A stretch of DNA of 20,569 nucleotides from an uncultured Collinsella sp. GTDB lineage: Bacteria > Actinomycetota > Coriobacteriia > Coriobacteriales > Coriobacteriaceae. The stretch covers positions 1 through 20,569 of the forward strand of contig CALINZ010000260.1 of NCBI GenBank assembly GCA_938045085.1, written 5' to 3'. This document shows, piece by piece, positions 7,678-14,949 of the stretch. The position numbers and the translations under genes were made by a program. Position 1 is the first letter of the stretch. Each line of letters starts with the position of its first letter. Below the pieces are notes generated by a model, which did no database searches, was not told where the DNA came from, and was given only the letters and a program-made list of their open reading frames with translations.

Positions 7678-8189
7678 GTGGAGCCCCTCTTAAGATCATG
7701 GTGGATGCCAATGTGTGGGTCGATTCGTTTTGCGCCGACCATGCCGAGTCGCTTGCCGCGCGTGCGTTTATTGGGCAGGCAGCGGAATCGGGCGCGGCGC
7801 TGCTCTTTCCGGTGCATATCGCCAAGGACGTGCTGTACGTAGTTCAGCACGAGTTCAAGCGCAGGGTTCTTGTCGAAAAAGGCTCGGTCGACGAAGCGTC
7901 GGCGCAAGCGATCGGCGAGGCTGCGCTGGCGTTTGTTCGGAATATGACCGAAAACGCTACAGCCGTGGGCGCTGATGCATCCGATCTGTGGCTAGCCGAC
8001 AAATATCTGACGCTCCATCGCGATTACGAGGACAACTTGGTACTCGCTGCATGCAAGCGCGCCCAGGTTGATTACTTGGTAACTAACGATCGCAAACTGC
8101 TCGAACATGCCGATCTTGCAGCAAAGACGCCGCGCCAAATGATGCCGATTCTCGCGCTGGCCGAACGCGGTGGGCGGGCATCCCGCTAG
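7674..8189 (+). CDS. PIN-domain ribonuclease toxin
   Basis: A 171-residue PIN-fold protein, predicted to be a metal-dependent endoribonuclease toxin. Acidic active-site residues are visible: D11 in IMVDANVWVD with a second Asp at 17, the HRDYEDNLVLAA block with its Asp residues, and VTNDRKLLE near the C-terminus. The start is the GTG at 7674, overlapping the antitoxin stop as GTGA and preceded by AAGGGGAT at suitable spacing; this translational coupling supports the pair. It ends before a long symmetric hairpin at 8203-8240. The target RNA cannot be read from sequence. It could also be a non-toxic PIN protein, but the operon structure favours a type II toxin-antitoxin system. Confidence 0.85.
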   Translation: MSGAPLKIMVDANVWVDSFCADHAESLAARAFIGQAAESGAALLFPVHIAKDVLYVVQHEFKRRVLVEKGSVDEASAQAIGEAALAFVRNMTENATAVGADASDLWLADKYLTLHRDYEDNLVLAACKRAQVDYLVTNDRKLLEHADLAAKTPRQMMPILALAERGGRASR

Positions 8190-8202
8190 CGCCTTGCTGT
8201 CT

Positions 8203-8240
8203 GCGTGCCCTTCGGAACGTCGACATTCCGAAGGGCACGC
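8203..8240. terminator. symmetric hairpin between convergent genes
   Basis: GCGTGCCCTTCGGAA (8203-8217) pairs perfectly with 8226-8240 around an 8-nt loop. It lies between the PIN toxin (+) and the hypothetical gene (-), so it can end transcripts from both sides. The downstream T content is modest on both strands. Confidence 0.7.
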
Positions 8241-8249
8241 ATCCTTTAA

Positions 8250-8684
8250 TTACAAAAGCGCGGCCTTGATGGCAGGGGCTTCGGCGAGCTTCTCGGCTGC
8301 CTTTTCATCGGAATCGTTCAGTGCAGCCAGACCGCGATAGACCCACTCGTTGACCTGGGTGTTCTTGACGCCTGCGGTCTGCATAAGGGCGCCTACCTCG
8401 CGGATTGCTGCGAACAGATCGGCCTTGGGGCCCACGAGCTCGACCGTGAGGTCGTGGTAGGCGGACACGCCGCGGTTCTCACTCACGTGGTCGATAAAGC
8501 CCTCGACGGTCTCAAGCTGCTGGGCAAGAGCAACATCATCGTCAGCGTCCAACGCGACGAGTGCGTTCGATACCGTGAGGGCGGGATGTCCGCAGGGTAC
8601 AAAGCCCTCGATCACATCCATAGCTTCGGTAATGGTTGAGCCCAGGCCTGCGAGGGCATTGACGAGTTGCTGCTTGGTATCCAT
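8250..8684 (-). CDS. hypothetical protein, acidic and helical
   Basis: A 144-residue protein that I do not recognise. The start ATG at 8684-8682 is preceded by AAAGGA, with 5 nt between, and codon use matches neighbouring genes, so it is a real gene. It has no signal peptide or membrane segment. It is acidic and rich in Ala, Leu, Val and Glu, and reads as a mostly alpha-helical cytoplasmic protein. A short FVPCGHPAL segment near residue 30 contains its one Cys. The C-terminus (EKAAEKLAEAPAIKAALL) is an amphipathic helix. It stands alone between the toxin operon (convergent) and tmRNA (divergent). No function can be inferred from the context. Confidence 0.75.
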   Translation of the reverse strand: MDTKQQLVNALAGLGSTITEAMDVIEGFVPCGHPALTVSNALVALDADDDVALAQQLETVEGFIDHVSENRGVSAYHDLTVELVGPKADLFAAIREVGALMQTAGVKNTQVNEWVYRGLAALNDSDEKAAEKLAEAPAIKAALL

Positions 8685-8922
8685 AACGGTCCTTTCGACG
8701 GGTCAATTTTGCTTGGCGAAAATATACGTGACGCGATCGGTAGCAAAAGTGCGAAGTGCGGCGCACATTGGGGTCTTCACAGCTCGTGCATAGAACAGCT
8801 GTCCGCTTTCAGAACGTGGTAAGATAACACTCCACAAGCGGGGCTCGCCCCGCATGTTCTTTGAAAAGTCGACGGTTATCGGGTGCTTGCAGGCCCGATG
8901 CCATCCAGACTTTCCCGACATC
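8685..8922. promoter_or_regulatory. control region of hypothetical gene and tmRNA, with tmRNA 5' leader
   Basis: This 238-bp gap separates the divergent hypothetical gene and tmRNA. TAAGAT near 8820 is a possible -10 box for tmRNA without a clear -35. Between it and the mature 5' end lie two hairpins: GCGGGG/CCCCGC (8838-8853) followed by a T-rich stretch, and ATCGGG/CCCGAT (8878-8899). Part of this would be a 5' leader removed by RNase P. No coding region is seen. Confidence 0.4.
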
Positions 8923-9286
8923 GGGGGCGACTGGTTTCGACACGATAGCTCTGAGAGAGGAAGCAAGCCGAGGTCTCCTCGCCTCGTTAAACAGGGGTAC
9001 CGTCAAATTGAATTGACAACAACTCTTCTTTTGAGCCTATGGCTCTCGCTGCTTAGTTTATAGCGGCGCGTCAACCCGGTGATTTCCCCGCCACCGGTGC
9101 GACGTCATTTTAGGGGAATGCTCCTGCGCACGTAATCGGTATGGCGCAGGCTAAGACCGAACCGGTTAGGACGCCGCGAGCGTGTCGCTGCGCGCAAAGC
9201 GTCCGAGACTAAACCAGCGACTGAGCTTGGAGATGCCAATCAGGGGGCTTTCGTGGACCGGAGTTCGATTCTCCGCGCCTCCACCA
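8923..9286 (+). ncRNA. ssrA: transfer-messenger RNA (tmRNA)
   Basis: The one-piece tmRNA of 364 nt rescues stalled ribosomes together with SmpB. The 5' end GGGGGCGACTGGTTTCGACA and the 3' TPsiC arm (GGAGTTCGATTCTCCGCG) followed by CCTCCACCA are diagnostic. The acceptor stem pairs 8923-8929 with 9276-9282, with one G-U, then discriminator A and an encoded CCA. The tag-coding region appears to be 9015-9056 and reads DNNSSFEPMALAA followed by TAG; with the alanine carried by tmRNA the tag starts with Ala. The ALAA end fits the degradation signal for ClpXP. The resume codon is inferred: an in-frame TGA just upstream of ATT-GAC limits it to ATT or GAC. Pseudoknot-like GC-rich stems follow the tag. 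Confidence 0.96.
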
Positions 9287-9294
9287 ATAGTTAC

Positions 9295-9330
9295 AAGCAG
9301 GTAGAGAAGTGTCTCTACCTGCTTTTTTAT
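9295..9330 (+). terminator. intrinsic terminator of tmRNA
   Basis: AAGCAGGTAGAGA (9295-9307) pairs perfectly with 9312-9324 around the loop AGTG and runs straight into a T-tract ending near 9330. It starts 8 nt after the tmRNA CCA end. Confidence 0.93.
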
Positions 9331-9340
9331 TACTTACAGA

Positions 9341-9600
9341 TACCGCGGAGAATCGAACTCTATGCAGGGCGCGAGCGTTAAGCAAACGCGGAGCGTTTGT
9401 AGCGAGCGGGCGAGGACGCCGGCAGGCGGCCGAAGCCGGTGCGGATTTGCGGAGCAAATACGCGGATTCTCCGCGCAAACTATCAGCCCAATATGGATGC
9501 GATGTTTATCGAATCTCAGCCGGCCATGCGCCGCATCAACGGATCCCCCCCGTACCGCGGAGAATCGAACTCCGTGCAGGGCGCGAGCGTAAAGAAAACG
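9341..9600. repeat. scattered tmRNA 3'-end fragments and a direct repeat downstream of ssrA
   Basis: Positions 9341-9378 and 9553-9589 are a near-identical direct repeat 212 bp apart. Each starts with the exact reverse complement of the tmRNA TPsiC arm (CGCGGAGAATCGAACTC at 9344-9360 and 9556-9572) and continues with TGCAGGGCGCGAGCGT, which is not part of tmRNA. A third piece, GATTCTCCGCGC at 9465-9476, matches tmRNA 9267-9278 in direct orientation. Between them are small hairpins with a GGA triloop (CAAACGC/GCGTTTG at 9383-9399). No recombinase or open gene is present. The pattern resembles scars of past site-specific integration at the tmRNA gene. Confidence 0.7.
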
Positions 9601-9616
9601 CCTCAGTGACGCAGAG

Positions 9617-9890
9617 TGGGACGCGCTTTCCCAATGGCGGCCCAGGCGGAAAGTCCATCCCGGAATCCGCGCTCAGACTGGGACGTAGTTTCCGGATGGC
9701 ACCTCAAGCGGAAACTGCGACCCGGAATCGAGCCGTAGAGTGGGACGTAGTTTCCGGATGACACATCAAGCGGAAAGCGCATCCCGGAATCTAAGCTCGA
9801 AATGGGATTCATTTTCCTGATGACGGGCTCAGCGGAAAATGAGACCCGGAATTTGCTCTGAGAACGGGACACGCTTTCCCGCCGACCGCC
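9617..9890. repeat. 62-nt tandem repeat array, four full units plus a partial one
   Basis: The motif GGGAC/T recurs exactly every 62 nt (units from 9617, 9679, 9741, 9803 and a truncated one from 9865). Each full unit has the same geometry: a 14-nt left arm starting GGG and ending TTTCC, a 16-nt loop, and a 14-nt right arm starting GGAAA and ending CCC (for example 9680-9693 with 9710-9723). The pair next to TTTCC/GGAAA changes between units as C-G, G-C and A-T, which preserves pairing; unit 3 is mismatched there. The period is not a multiple of three and no conserved frame exists, so the array is not coding. Its function is unknown. Confidence 0.85.
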
Positions 9891-9975
9891 ACGCCCTTCT
9901 CAACTCCAAAACCTGCGCGCTCTCCATCCCAAAACTGGGTAGAAGAAGGCCAAAACGCAATCGCAGGAGGTCAAT

Positions 9976-10854
9976 ATGACTGCAGAAGATAAGGCAAAGA
10001 ATGCCGGCAAGGTCGCGCTCGTTTTGGAGGGCGGTAGTTTTCGCGGGCAGTTTACCGCGGGCGTGCTCGACGTTCTCATGGAGGCTGGCGTCGAGATTCC
10101 GGCTGTCTACGGTGTATCGGCCGGTGCCCTTAACGGCGTGAACTACAAGTCACACCAGATCGGCCGCGCCAACCGCATCAACCTGGCTTTCTGCAACGAT
10201 AACCGCTTTATGGGCGCCGCATCGTTTGCGTCCACGGGCTCCATTGTGGGTTACGACTTTATCTTCAACGATGTCCAGGACCGCCTGGATCCCTTTGACA
10301 ACGAGACGTTCGACGCGAGCCCCATCGAGATGTACGCCGTCGCGACGGACATGCTCTTTGGAACTGCCACGTACCTCGCGGTCAAAAGCGCCGTGCTCGA
10401 TCTCGACGCCGTGCGCGCCTCGACGTCGTTGCCGCTGGTGACGCCGCCGGTCGAGATTGACGGGCACAAATACGTCGACGGCGGCGTGGCCGATTCGGTT
10501 CCTATCGAGCATGTGCTCGAGGAGGCGGGCTTCGATCGCGCGGTCGTCATCGTCACGCAGGACCGCTCGTACGAGAAAAAGCCCTACGAGTTTATGCCTG
10601 CCGCGCGCGCCCGCTATGCCGACTACCCCTATCTGCTCGAGGCTATCGAGACGCGCCACGACCGCTACAACATACAGCGCATGCACCTGTGGAAGTATGA
10701 GCGCGAGGGCCGCGCGTTGGTCGTCGCTCCGCAAAAGCCGGTCGAGGTCGGCCATGTCGAGCACGATTCGGCAAAGCTCCTCGACCTGTATATCCAGGGC
10801 CGTCAGGAGGCAAAGCGCCTGCTCGCGGAAATCCAAGAGTTCGTTGAGCGCTAG
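9976..10854 (+). CDS. patatin-like phospholipase family protein
   Basis: A 292-residue protein of the patatin/RssA/YjjU group, predicted to be a serine lipid acyl hydrolase using a Ser-Asp dyad. The oxyanion-hole loop is LEGGSFRG (residues 17-24), where most members have GGG; the nucleophile Ser48 lies in GVSAG; and the catalytic Asp168 lies in VDGG. The N-terminal TAGVLDVL helix matches YjjU-type proteins. There is no signal peptide, so it acts inside the cell. The ATG at 9976 follows a perfect AGGAGG. It is a single-gene unit, with the repeat array upstream and the ribosomal protein operon downstream. The physiological substrate is unknown; a role in membrane phospholipid turnover is inferred from the family. 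Confidence 0.9.
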   Translation: MTAEDKAKNAGKVALVLEGGSFRGQFTAGVLDVLMEAGVEIPAVYGVSAGALNGVNYKSHQIGRANRINLAFCNDNRFMGAASFASTGSIVGYDFIFNDVQDRLDPFDNETFDASPIEMYAVATDMLFGTATYLAVKSAVLDLDAVRASTSLPLVTPPVEIDGHKYVDGGVADSVPIEHVLEEAGFDRAVVIVTQDRSYEKKPYEFMPAARARYADYPYLLEAIETRHDRYNIQRMHLWKYEREGRALVVAPQKPVEVGHVEHDSAKLLDLYIQGRQEAKRLLAEIQEFVER

Positions 10855-10954
10855 CGACGGCGAACCATCAAAAAATGGCAACAGCTAAAGAGCTGGAAAA
10901 ATCACGGCTCGTGGATGACATGTGCAGAAACTCTGGTCGGAGCCAAAATACCTG

Positions 10955-11048
10955 TTGACTCGGGCGGCGAGCGGGGTAATATGGACGGGTTACTTGCAGA
11001 GCCCCGTGAATCTCTGTAACAACACGTACTGTACATGGAGGAGTCTAA
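10955..11048 (+). promoter_or_regulatory. promoter and 5' leader of rplM-rpsI
   Basis: TTGACT (10955-10960), a 16-bp spacer and TAATAT (10977-10982) make a strong promoter. Transcription would start near 10989, where a bulged hairpin begins: GTTAC (10989-10993) and AGAG (10998-11001) pair with CTCTGTAAC (11012-11020), leaving a 4-nt bulge. L13 autoregulates through leader structures in several phyla, so this could be its binding site (inference). GGAGGAG precedes the GTG start of rplM. Confidence 0.6.
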
Positions 11049-11492
11049 GTGATTTCGAAATCGACTCACTACGCCAAGCAGGGCGAGGTCCAGCGCAACT
11101 GGGTTCTCGTCGACGCCGATGGTGCTGTCCTGGGCCGTCTTGCCACCCAGATCGCAATGATCCTGCGCGGTAAGAACAAGCCCCAGTTCACGCCCAACAG
11201 CGACTGCGGCGACTTCGTTGTCGTCATCAACGCCGATAAGGTCCAGCTTACCGGTAACAAGGCCGACACGAAGACCTATTATCGCCACAGCGGCTACAAC
11301 GGCGGCCTCAAGGCTGAGAGCTTCCGCCAGGCTATGGAGAAGCACCCGGAGAAGGTCATCGAGCGCGCCGTTCGCGGTATGCTGCCCAAGACCACCCTCG
11401 GTCGTGCCCAGATGACCAAGCTTAAGGTCTACGCTGGTGCCGAGCATCCGCATGCTGCCCAGAACCCCACGAAGATTGAGCTGGAGGCTTAA
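11049..11492 (+). CDS. rplM: 50S ribosomal protein L13
   Basis: A 147-residue L13, an early-assembling protein of the large ribosomal subunit that binds 23S rRNA. Recognisable segments are WVLVDADGAVLGRLATQIA, LRGKNKPQFTPNSDCGDFVVV, KTYYRHSGYNGGLK, the conserved AVRGMLPK region and LKVYAGAEHPHAAQNP. Length is normal for the family. The start is a GTG preceded by GGAGGAG. Two bases separate its stop from rpsI, the standard L13-S9 operon. Confidence 0.98.
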   Translation: MISKSTHYAKQGEVQRNWVLVDADGAVLGRLATQIAMILRGKNKPQFTPNSDCGDFVVVINADKVQLTGNKADTKTYYRHSGYNGGLKAESFRQAMEKHPEKVIERAVRGMLPKTTLGRAQMTKLKVYAGAEHPHAAQNPTKIELEA

Positions 11493-11494
11493 AG

Positions 11495-11890
<396 letters not shown>

Positions 11891-11920
11891 GGTTTTATCT
11901 CCTTTCGAGATACAATGTAC

Positions 11921-11963
11921 AAGCGGGGCCTGCCGATTCCTCGGCGGGTCCCGCTTTTCTTTT
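11921..11963 (+). terminator. intrinsic terminator after rpsI
   Basis: The arms 11921-11936 and 11941-11956 pair over 16 positions with minor mismatch or G-U, followed by TTTCTTTTT. It separates the ribosomal protein operon from glmM. A smaller TATCTC/GAGATA hairpin precedes it at about 11906. Confidence 0.88.
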
Positions 11964-12013
11964 TCGACTAGGGTGGGCGGTTGCATATCGCCTGCTAGGG
12001 AAGGAGCGATCCT

Positions 12014-13351
12014 ATGCCCCAGAACATCTTCGGTACCGACGGCGTCCGTGGCGTCGCCAACGCCGATCTTTCGTGCGACCTCGCGTTTCGCCTGGGCCGC
12101 GCGGCGACCAAGTTCCTTGGTCCGGATATCTGCATCGGCCGTGACACGCGCCTTTCGGGCACCATGCTCGAGAGCGCTCTGACCGCCGGCATTATGGCCG
12201 AGGGCGGCCGCCCGCATTGCTGCGGCGTCATCCCCACGCCTGCCGTGGCACTGCTCACCGTTCAGAACGAGCTCGACGGCGGCATCGTCATCTCTGCTTC
12301 GCATAATCCGCCGGAGTTCAACGGCATCAAGTTCTTTAGCCGCAAGGGTATGAAGCTTCCCGATGCTGTCGAGGAAGAGATCAGCGCCTGGGTCATGTCC
12401 GAGGAAGCCATGGCTGCCGACACGCTGCCGACTGGCGCCGGCGTGGGCCACATCATCAAGATGAAGGACGCCCGCAAGGCATACGTCGACCACGCCATCG
12501 ATACGCTTGATGGCCTGAGGCTCGACGGCCTGGTCGTTGCCGTCGACTGCGGTCACGGTGCTTCCTGCCAGACTACGCCCGCCGCGCTGCAGCGCCTGGG
12601 CGCCACGGTCCATGCCATCAACACCGATTACTGCGGCACTGACATTAACGTTGAGTGCGGCTCCACTCACCTTGAGCCCCTGCGCGAGCTCGTGCTGCGC
12701 ACCCACGCCGACATCGGCCTGGCCCACGACGGCGACGCCGACCGTGTGCTGTTCGTGGACAGCGAGGGCAATGAGATCGACGGTGACTACATCCTGGCTA
12801 TCTGCGGTTCTGATCTCGCCGCTCGCGGCAAGCTCGCCAACTCCGAGATCGTTTCGACCGTCATGTGCAACCTGGGCTTCTCCATCGCTATGAAGGAACA
12901 GGGCTTCGAGATGGTCCAGACCGCCGTGGGCGACCGCTACGTTCTGGAGCGCATGCTCGCGGACGGCGCCGTCATCGGCGGCGAACAGTCCGGCCACATC
13001 ATCTTCCTGGAGCACAACACCACCGGTGACGGCCTGGTGACGGCTCTGCAGCTGCTGGCCGTGCTCAAGCGCACCGGTCGTACCCTCACCGATCTTGCCG
13101 GCATCATGAAGAAGTACCCGCAGGTGCTCGTCAACGTGCATTCCGACAACAAGGCCGGCTTGGACGATTGTCAGCCCATCTGGGATGCCGTTGCTGCTGC
13201 CGAGAAGGAGCTTGACGGCCGCGGCCGCATTCTGGTACGCCCGAGCGGTACCGAGCCGCTGGTCCGCGTGATGGCCGAGGCCGAGACGCACGAGCTGACC
13301 CAGCGCGTTGTCGACGACATCGTCGAGGTTGTCAAGCGCGAACTTCCCTAA
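12014..13351 (+). CDS. glmM: phosphoglucosamine mutase
   Basis: A 445-residue GlmM, which converts glucosamine-6-phosphate to glucosamine-1-phosphate for UDP-GlcNAc and peptidoglycan synthesis. All family motifs are present: N-terminal FGTDGVRGVAN, the phosphoserine loop ISASHNPPEFNG with catalytic Ser96, the magnesium site DGDADR (Asp239, 241, 243), the sugar-binding GGEQSGH, and the phosphate-binding RPSGTEPLVRVM near residue 410. Length is standard. AAGGAG precedes the ATG. It follows rplM-rpsI as in many Gram-positive genomes, but behind a terminator, so it must have its own promoter, which I cannot place. Together with the PTS protein and nagB downstream it forms an amino-sugar cluster. 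Confidence 0.97.
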   Translation: MPQNIFGTDGVRGVANADLSCDLAFRLGRAATKFLGPDICIGRDTRLSGTMLESALTAGIMAEGGRPHCCGVIPTPAVALLTVQNELDGGIVISASHNPPEFNGIKFFSRKGMKLPDAVEEEISAWVMSEEAMAADTLPTGAGVGHIIKMKDARKAYVDHAIDTLDGLRLDGLVVAVDCGHGASCQTTPAALQRLGATVHAINTDYCGTDINVECGSTHLEPLRELVLRTHADIGLAHDGDADRVLFVDSEGNEIDGDYILAICGSDLAARGKLANSEIVSTVMCNLGFSIAMKEQGFEMVQTAVGDRYVLERMLADGAVIGGEQSGHIIFLEHNTTGDGLVTALQLLAVLKRTGRTLTDLAGIMKKYPQVLVNVHSDNKAGLDDCQPIWDAVAAAEKELDGRGRILVRPSGTEPLVRVMAEAETHELTQRVVDDIVEVVKRELP

Positions 13352-13379
13352 TGGCCAAAAACGGGTGCCAAGTGGTAAA

Positions 13380-13408
13380 CTGACAAGGTTATTTTGATTG
13401 ATTGGTAT
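13380..13408 (+). promoter_or_regulatory. possible promoter of PTS IIA gene
   Basis: CTGACA (13380-13385) and TGGTAT (13403-13408) are spaced by 17 bp. The start codon is only 15 nt after the -10 box, so the untranslated leader would be very short. There is no terminator between glmM and this gene, so read-through is also possible. Confidence 0.35.
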
Positions 13409-13422
13409 GTCCGAGGGGGAGC

Positions 13423-13920
13423 ATGTTCACTAAAGTCCTAAGGTCTTTTGGTATGCGTGGTCGAGTCCTTACGCTGGATGCTCCCATCTCGGGCGATGTC
13501 ATTCCGTTGTCCGAGGTCAATGACCAGACGTTTGCCACCGGCCTTTTGGGCCAGGGCGTTGCCATTCAGCCTACGGGTACGCGCGTGATCGCGCCGGCTG
13601 ATGCCAAGGTCGAGGCTATTTTTCCCACGGGACACGCCGTTGCGCTTAACACGGTCGATGGCTTGGACGTGCTCATCCACGTTGGTTTGGACACTGTTCA
13701 GCTCGAGGGCAAGCACTTTACCGTACATGCGCAAGTGGGTGACATCGTCCATAAGGGCGATGTGCTCATTGAGTTCGATCGCGAGGCAATTGCTGCCGAG
13801 GGCTACGATGTGACGGTTCCCATCTTGGTGTGCAACTCCGTTGAGTTCTCGAGCATCAAGGGCTCCGTTGGCGTGCATGTCGAAGAGATGGACCAGCTCA
13901 TCGTTGCTCGCGAGCGCTAG
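13423..13920 (+). CDS. PTS glucose-type IIA component
   Basis: A 165-residue stand-alone IIA-Glc domain of the sugar phosphotransferase system. It receives phosphate from HPr and passes it to a IIB domain; in many bacteria it also regulates carbon use. His71 in FPTGHAV and the phosphorylated His86 in VLIHVGLDTV align with E. coli Crr His75 and His90. The core GEVIPL-type motif appears as GDVIPLSEV. I start at the ATG at 13423 after GAGGGGGAG; an upstream in-frame start has no ribosome-binding site. It lies between glmM and nagB, suggesting glucosamine or N-acetylglucosamine uptake, but no IIBC gene is in the window, so the partner permease is unknown. Confidence 0.92.
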   Translation: MFTKVLRSFGMRGRVLTLDAPISGDVIPLSEVNDQTFATGLLGQGVAIQPTGTRVIAPADAKVEAIFPTGHAVALNTVDGLDVLIHVGLDTVQLEGKHFTVHAQVGDIVHKGDVLIEFDREAIAAEGYDVTVPILVCNSVEFSSIKGSVGVHVEEMDQLIVARER

Positions 13921-14191
13921 CAAGTGCACGTGGCCATTAGTCTACAATTCAAACACGTTTACGGAGGGCGCCCTTGAAAGAGGACGCCCTCAGTGGCAAG
14001 ATGGGATTTGTCCGAAGCTAAAAGGCTTTGGGTCACCGTGGACGGGCAGGGGCCTCGACGCGGCTAGACACGAGACACATACATTACGCGACCTCGCCCT
14101 GGTGGCCGCACACGTTGGTTGCGGCCGACGCGGGCCGCGGGCAAGTGCTTGTAAGGGAGCCTTGCCTCTCTTGTACGAGAAAGGACGCGTA
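13921..14191 (+). promoter_or_regulatory. structured leader region upstream of nagB
   Basis: The 271-bp gap holds a TACAAT box (13943-13948) and then a GC-rich stretch with several stems: GAGGGCG (13964-13970) with CGCCCTC (13985-13991), GGCCGC with GCGGCC (about 14105-14126), and GGCAAG with CTTGCC (about 14140-14166). GGAGGG at 13963-13968 followed by TTG at 13974 could start a 15-codon leader peptide (MKEDALSGKMGFVRS) ending at a TAA near 14021. No known riboswitch class is recognised. AAAGGA precedes nagB. Expression control by sugar supply is plausible but inferred. Confidence 0.45.
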
Positions 14192-14920
14192 ATGAAGATC
14201 ATTAAAGCTAAAGACTACGAGGATATGAGCCGCAAGGCCGCTAATATCATCTCGGCCCAGGTTATCCTCAAGCCCGACTGTGTGCTGGGTCTTGCCACCG
14301 GCTCCACCCCGATCGGAGCCTACAAGCAGCTCGCTACTTGGTACAAGAAGGGCGACGTCGACTTTGCCGAGGTCAGCACCTACAACCTGGACGAGTATCG
14401 CGGCCTTTCGCACGACGATCCCCAGAGCTATCACTACTTCATGCGTGAGAACTTCTTCGATCACATCAACATCGACCTGAACAACACGCATGTGCCCGAC
14501 GGTTCCAACTCCGACGCCGCCGCTGCCTGCTCTGAGTACGACAAGATCGTCGCCGACGCCGGTTACCCGGATCTGCAGCTGCTCGGCATTGGCAACAACG
14601 GCCACATCGGCTTCAACGAGCCCGATGACCACTTCTCCAAGGGCACGCACTGCGTCGACCTCACCGAGAGCACCATTCAGGCCAACAGCCGCCTGTTCGA
14701 CAGTATCGACGATGTTCCCCGTCAGGCCTACACCATGGGTACCCAGACCATCATGTATGCCCGCATGATCCTGGTCGTCGCCAACGGCGAGGCCAAGGCT
14801 CAGGCCGTGCATGACATGTGCTATGGTCCGGTTACGCCCGAGTGCCCGGCTTCGATCCTGCAGCTGCACACCAACTGCGTTGTCGTTGCCGACGAGGCCG
14901 CCCTTTCGCTCTGCGAGTAG
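14192..14920 (+). CDS. nagB: glucosamine-6-phosphate deaminase
   Basis: A 242-residue NagB, which converts glucosamine-6-phosphate to fructose-6-phosphate and ammonia, feeding amino sugars into glycolysis and opposing GlmS. Motifs: GLATGSTPIGAY (33-44) for phosphate binding, Asp67 in NLDEYRGL, and His138 and Glu143 in GIGNNGHIGFNEP. The size matches short Gram-positive NagB forms that lack the C-terminal allosteric extension of E. coli. The ATG at 14192 has AAAGGA 7-8 nt upstream; the open frame runs much further upstream into the leader but without a start signal or conserved residues. It ends before a strong terminator. Confidence 0.97.
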   Translation: MKIIKAKDYEDMSRKAANIISAQVILKPDCVLGLATGSTPIGAYKQLATWYKKGDVDFAEVSTYNLDEYRGLSHDDPQSYHYFMRENFFDHINIDLNNTHVPDGSNSDAAAACSEYDKIVADAGYPDLQLLGIGNNGHIGFNEPDDHFSKGTHCVDLTESTIQANSRLFDSIDDVPRQAYTMGTQTIMYARMILVVANGEAKAQAVHDMCYGPVTPECPASILQLHTNCVVVADEAALSLCE

Positions 14921-14949
14921 CGCGACCAAGCGATCTTGCATAGCTTTCC

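Noticed and set aside
9209..9478. 89-residue open frame on the minus strand across the tmRNA 3' end
   Set aside because: It reads through tmRNA and its terminator; GESNSGP-type peptides are a known artefact of translated tRNA or tmRNA 3' ends.
9309..9872. Open frames on both strands across the tmRNA scars and the 62-nt array
   Set aside because: No ribosome-binding sites, the frame shifts relative to the 62-nt period, and composition follows the repeat, not a protein.
9617..9890. 62-nt array as a CRISPR
   Set aside because: There is no alternation of identical repeats and unique spacers; the whole 62-nt unit is repeated with scattered changes, and no cas gene is near.
13841..14191. N-terminal extension of nagB by 117 residues
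   Set aside because: It overlaps the end of the PTS gene and the structured leader; no conserved residues, and AAAGGA marks the ATG at 14192.
13921..14191. glmS-type ribozyme or another known riboswitch upstream of nagB
   Set aside because: I could not match the conserved core of glmS, T-box, cobalamin, TPP, FMN, c-di-GMP or glycine classes.
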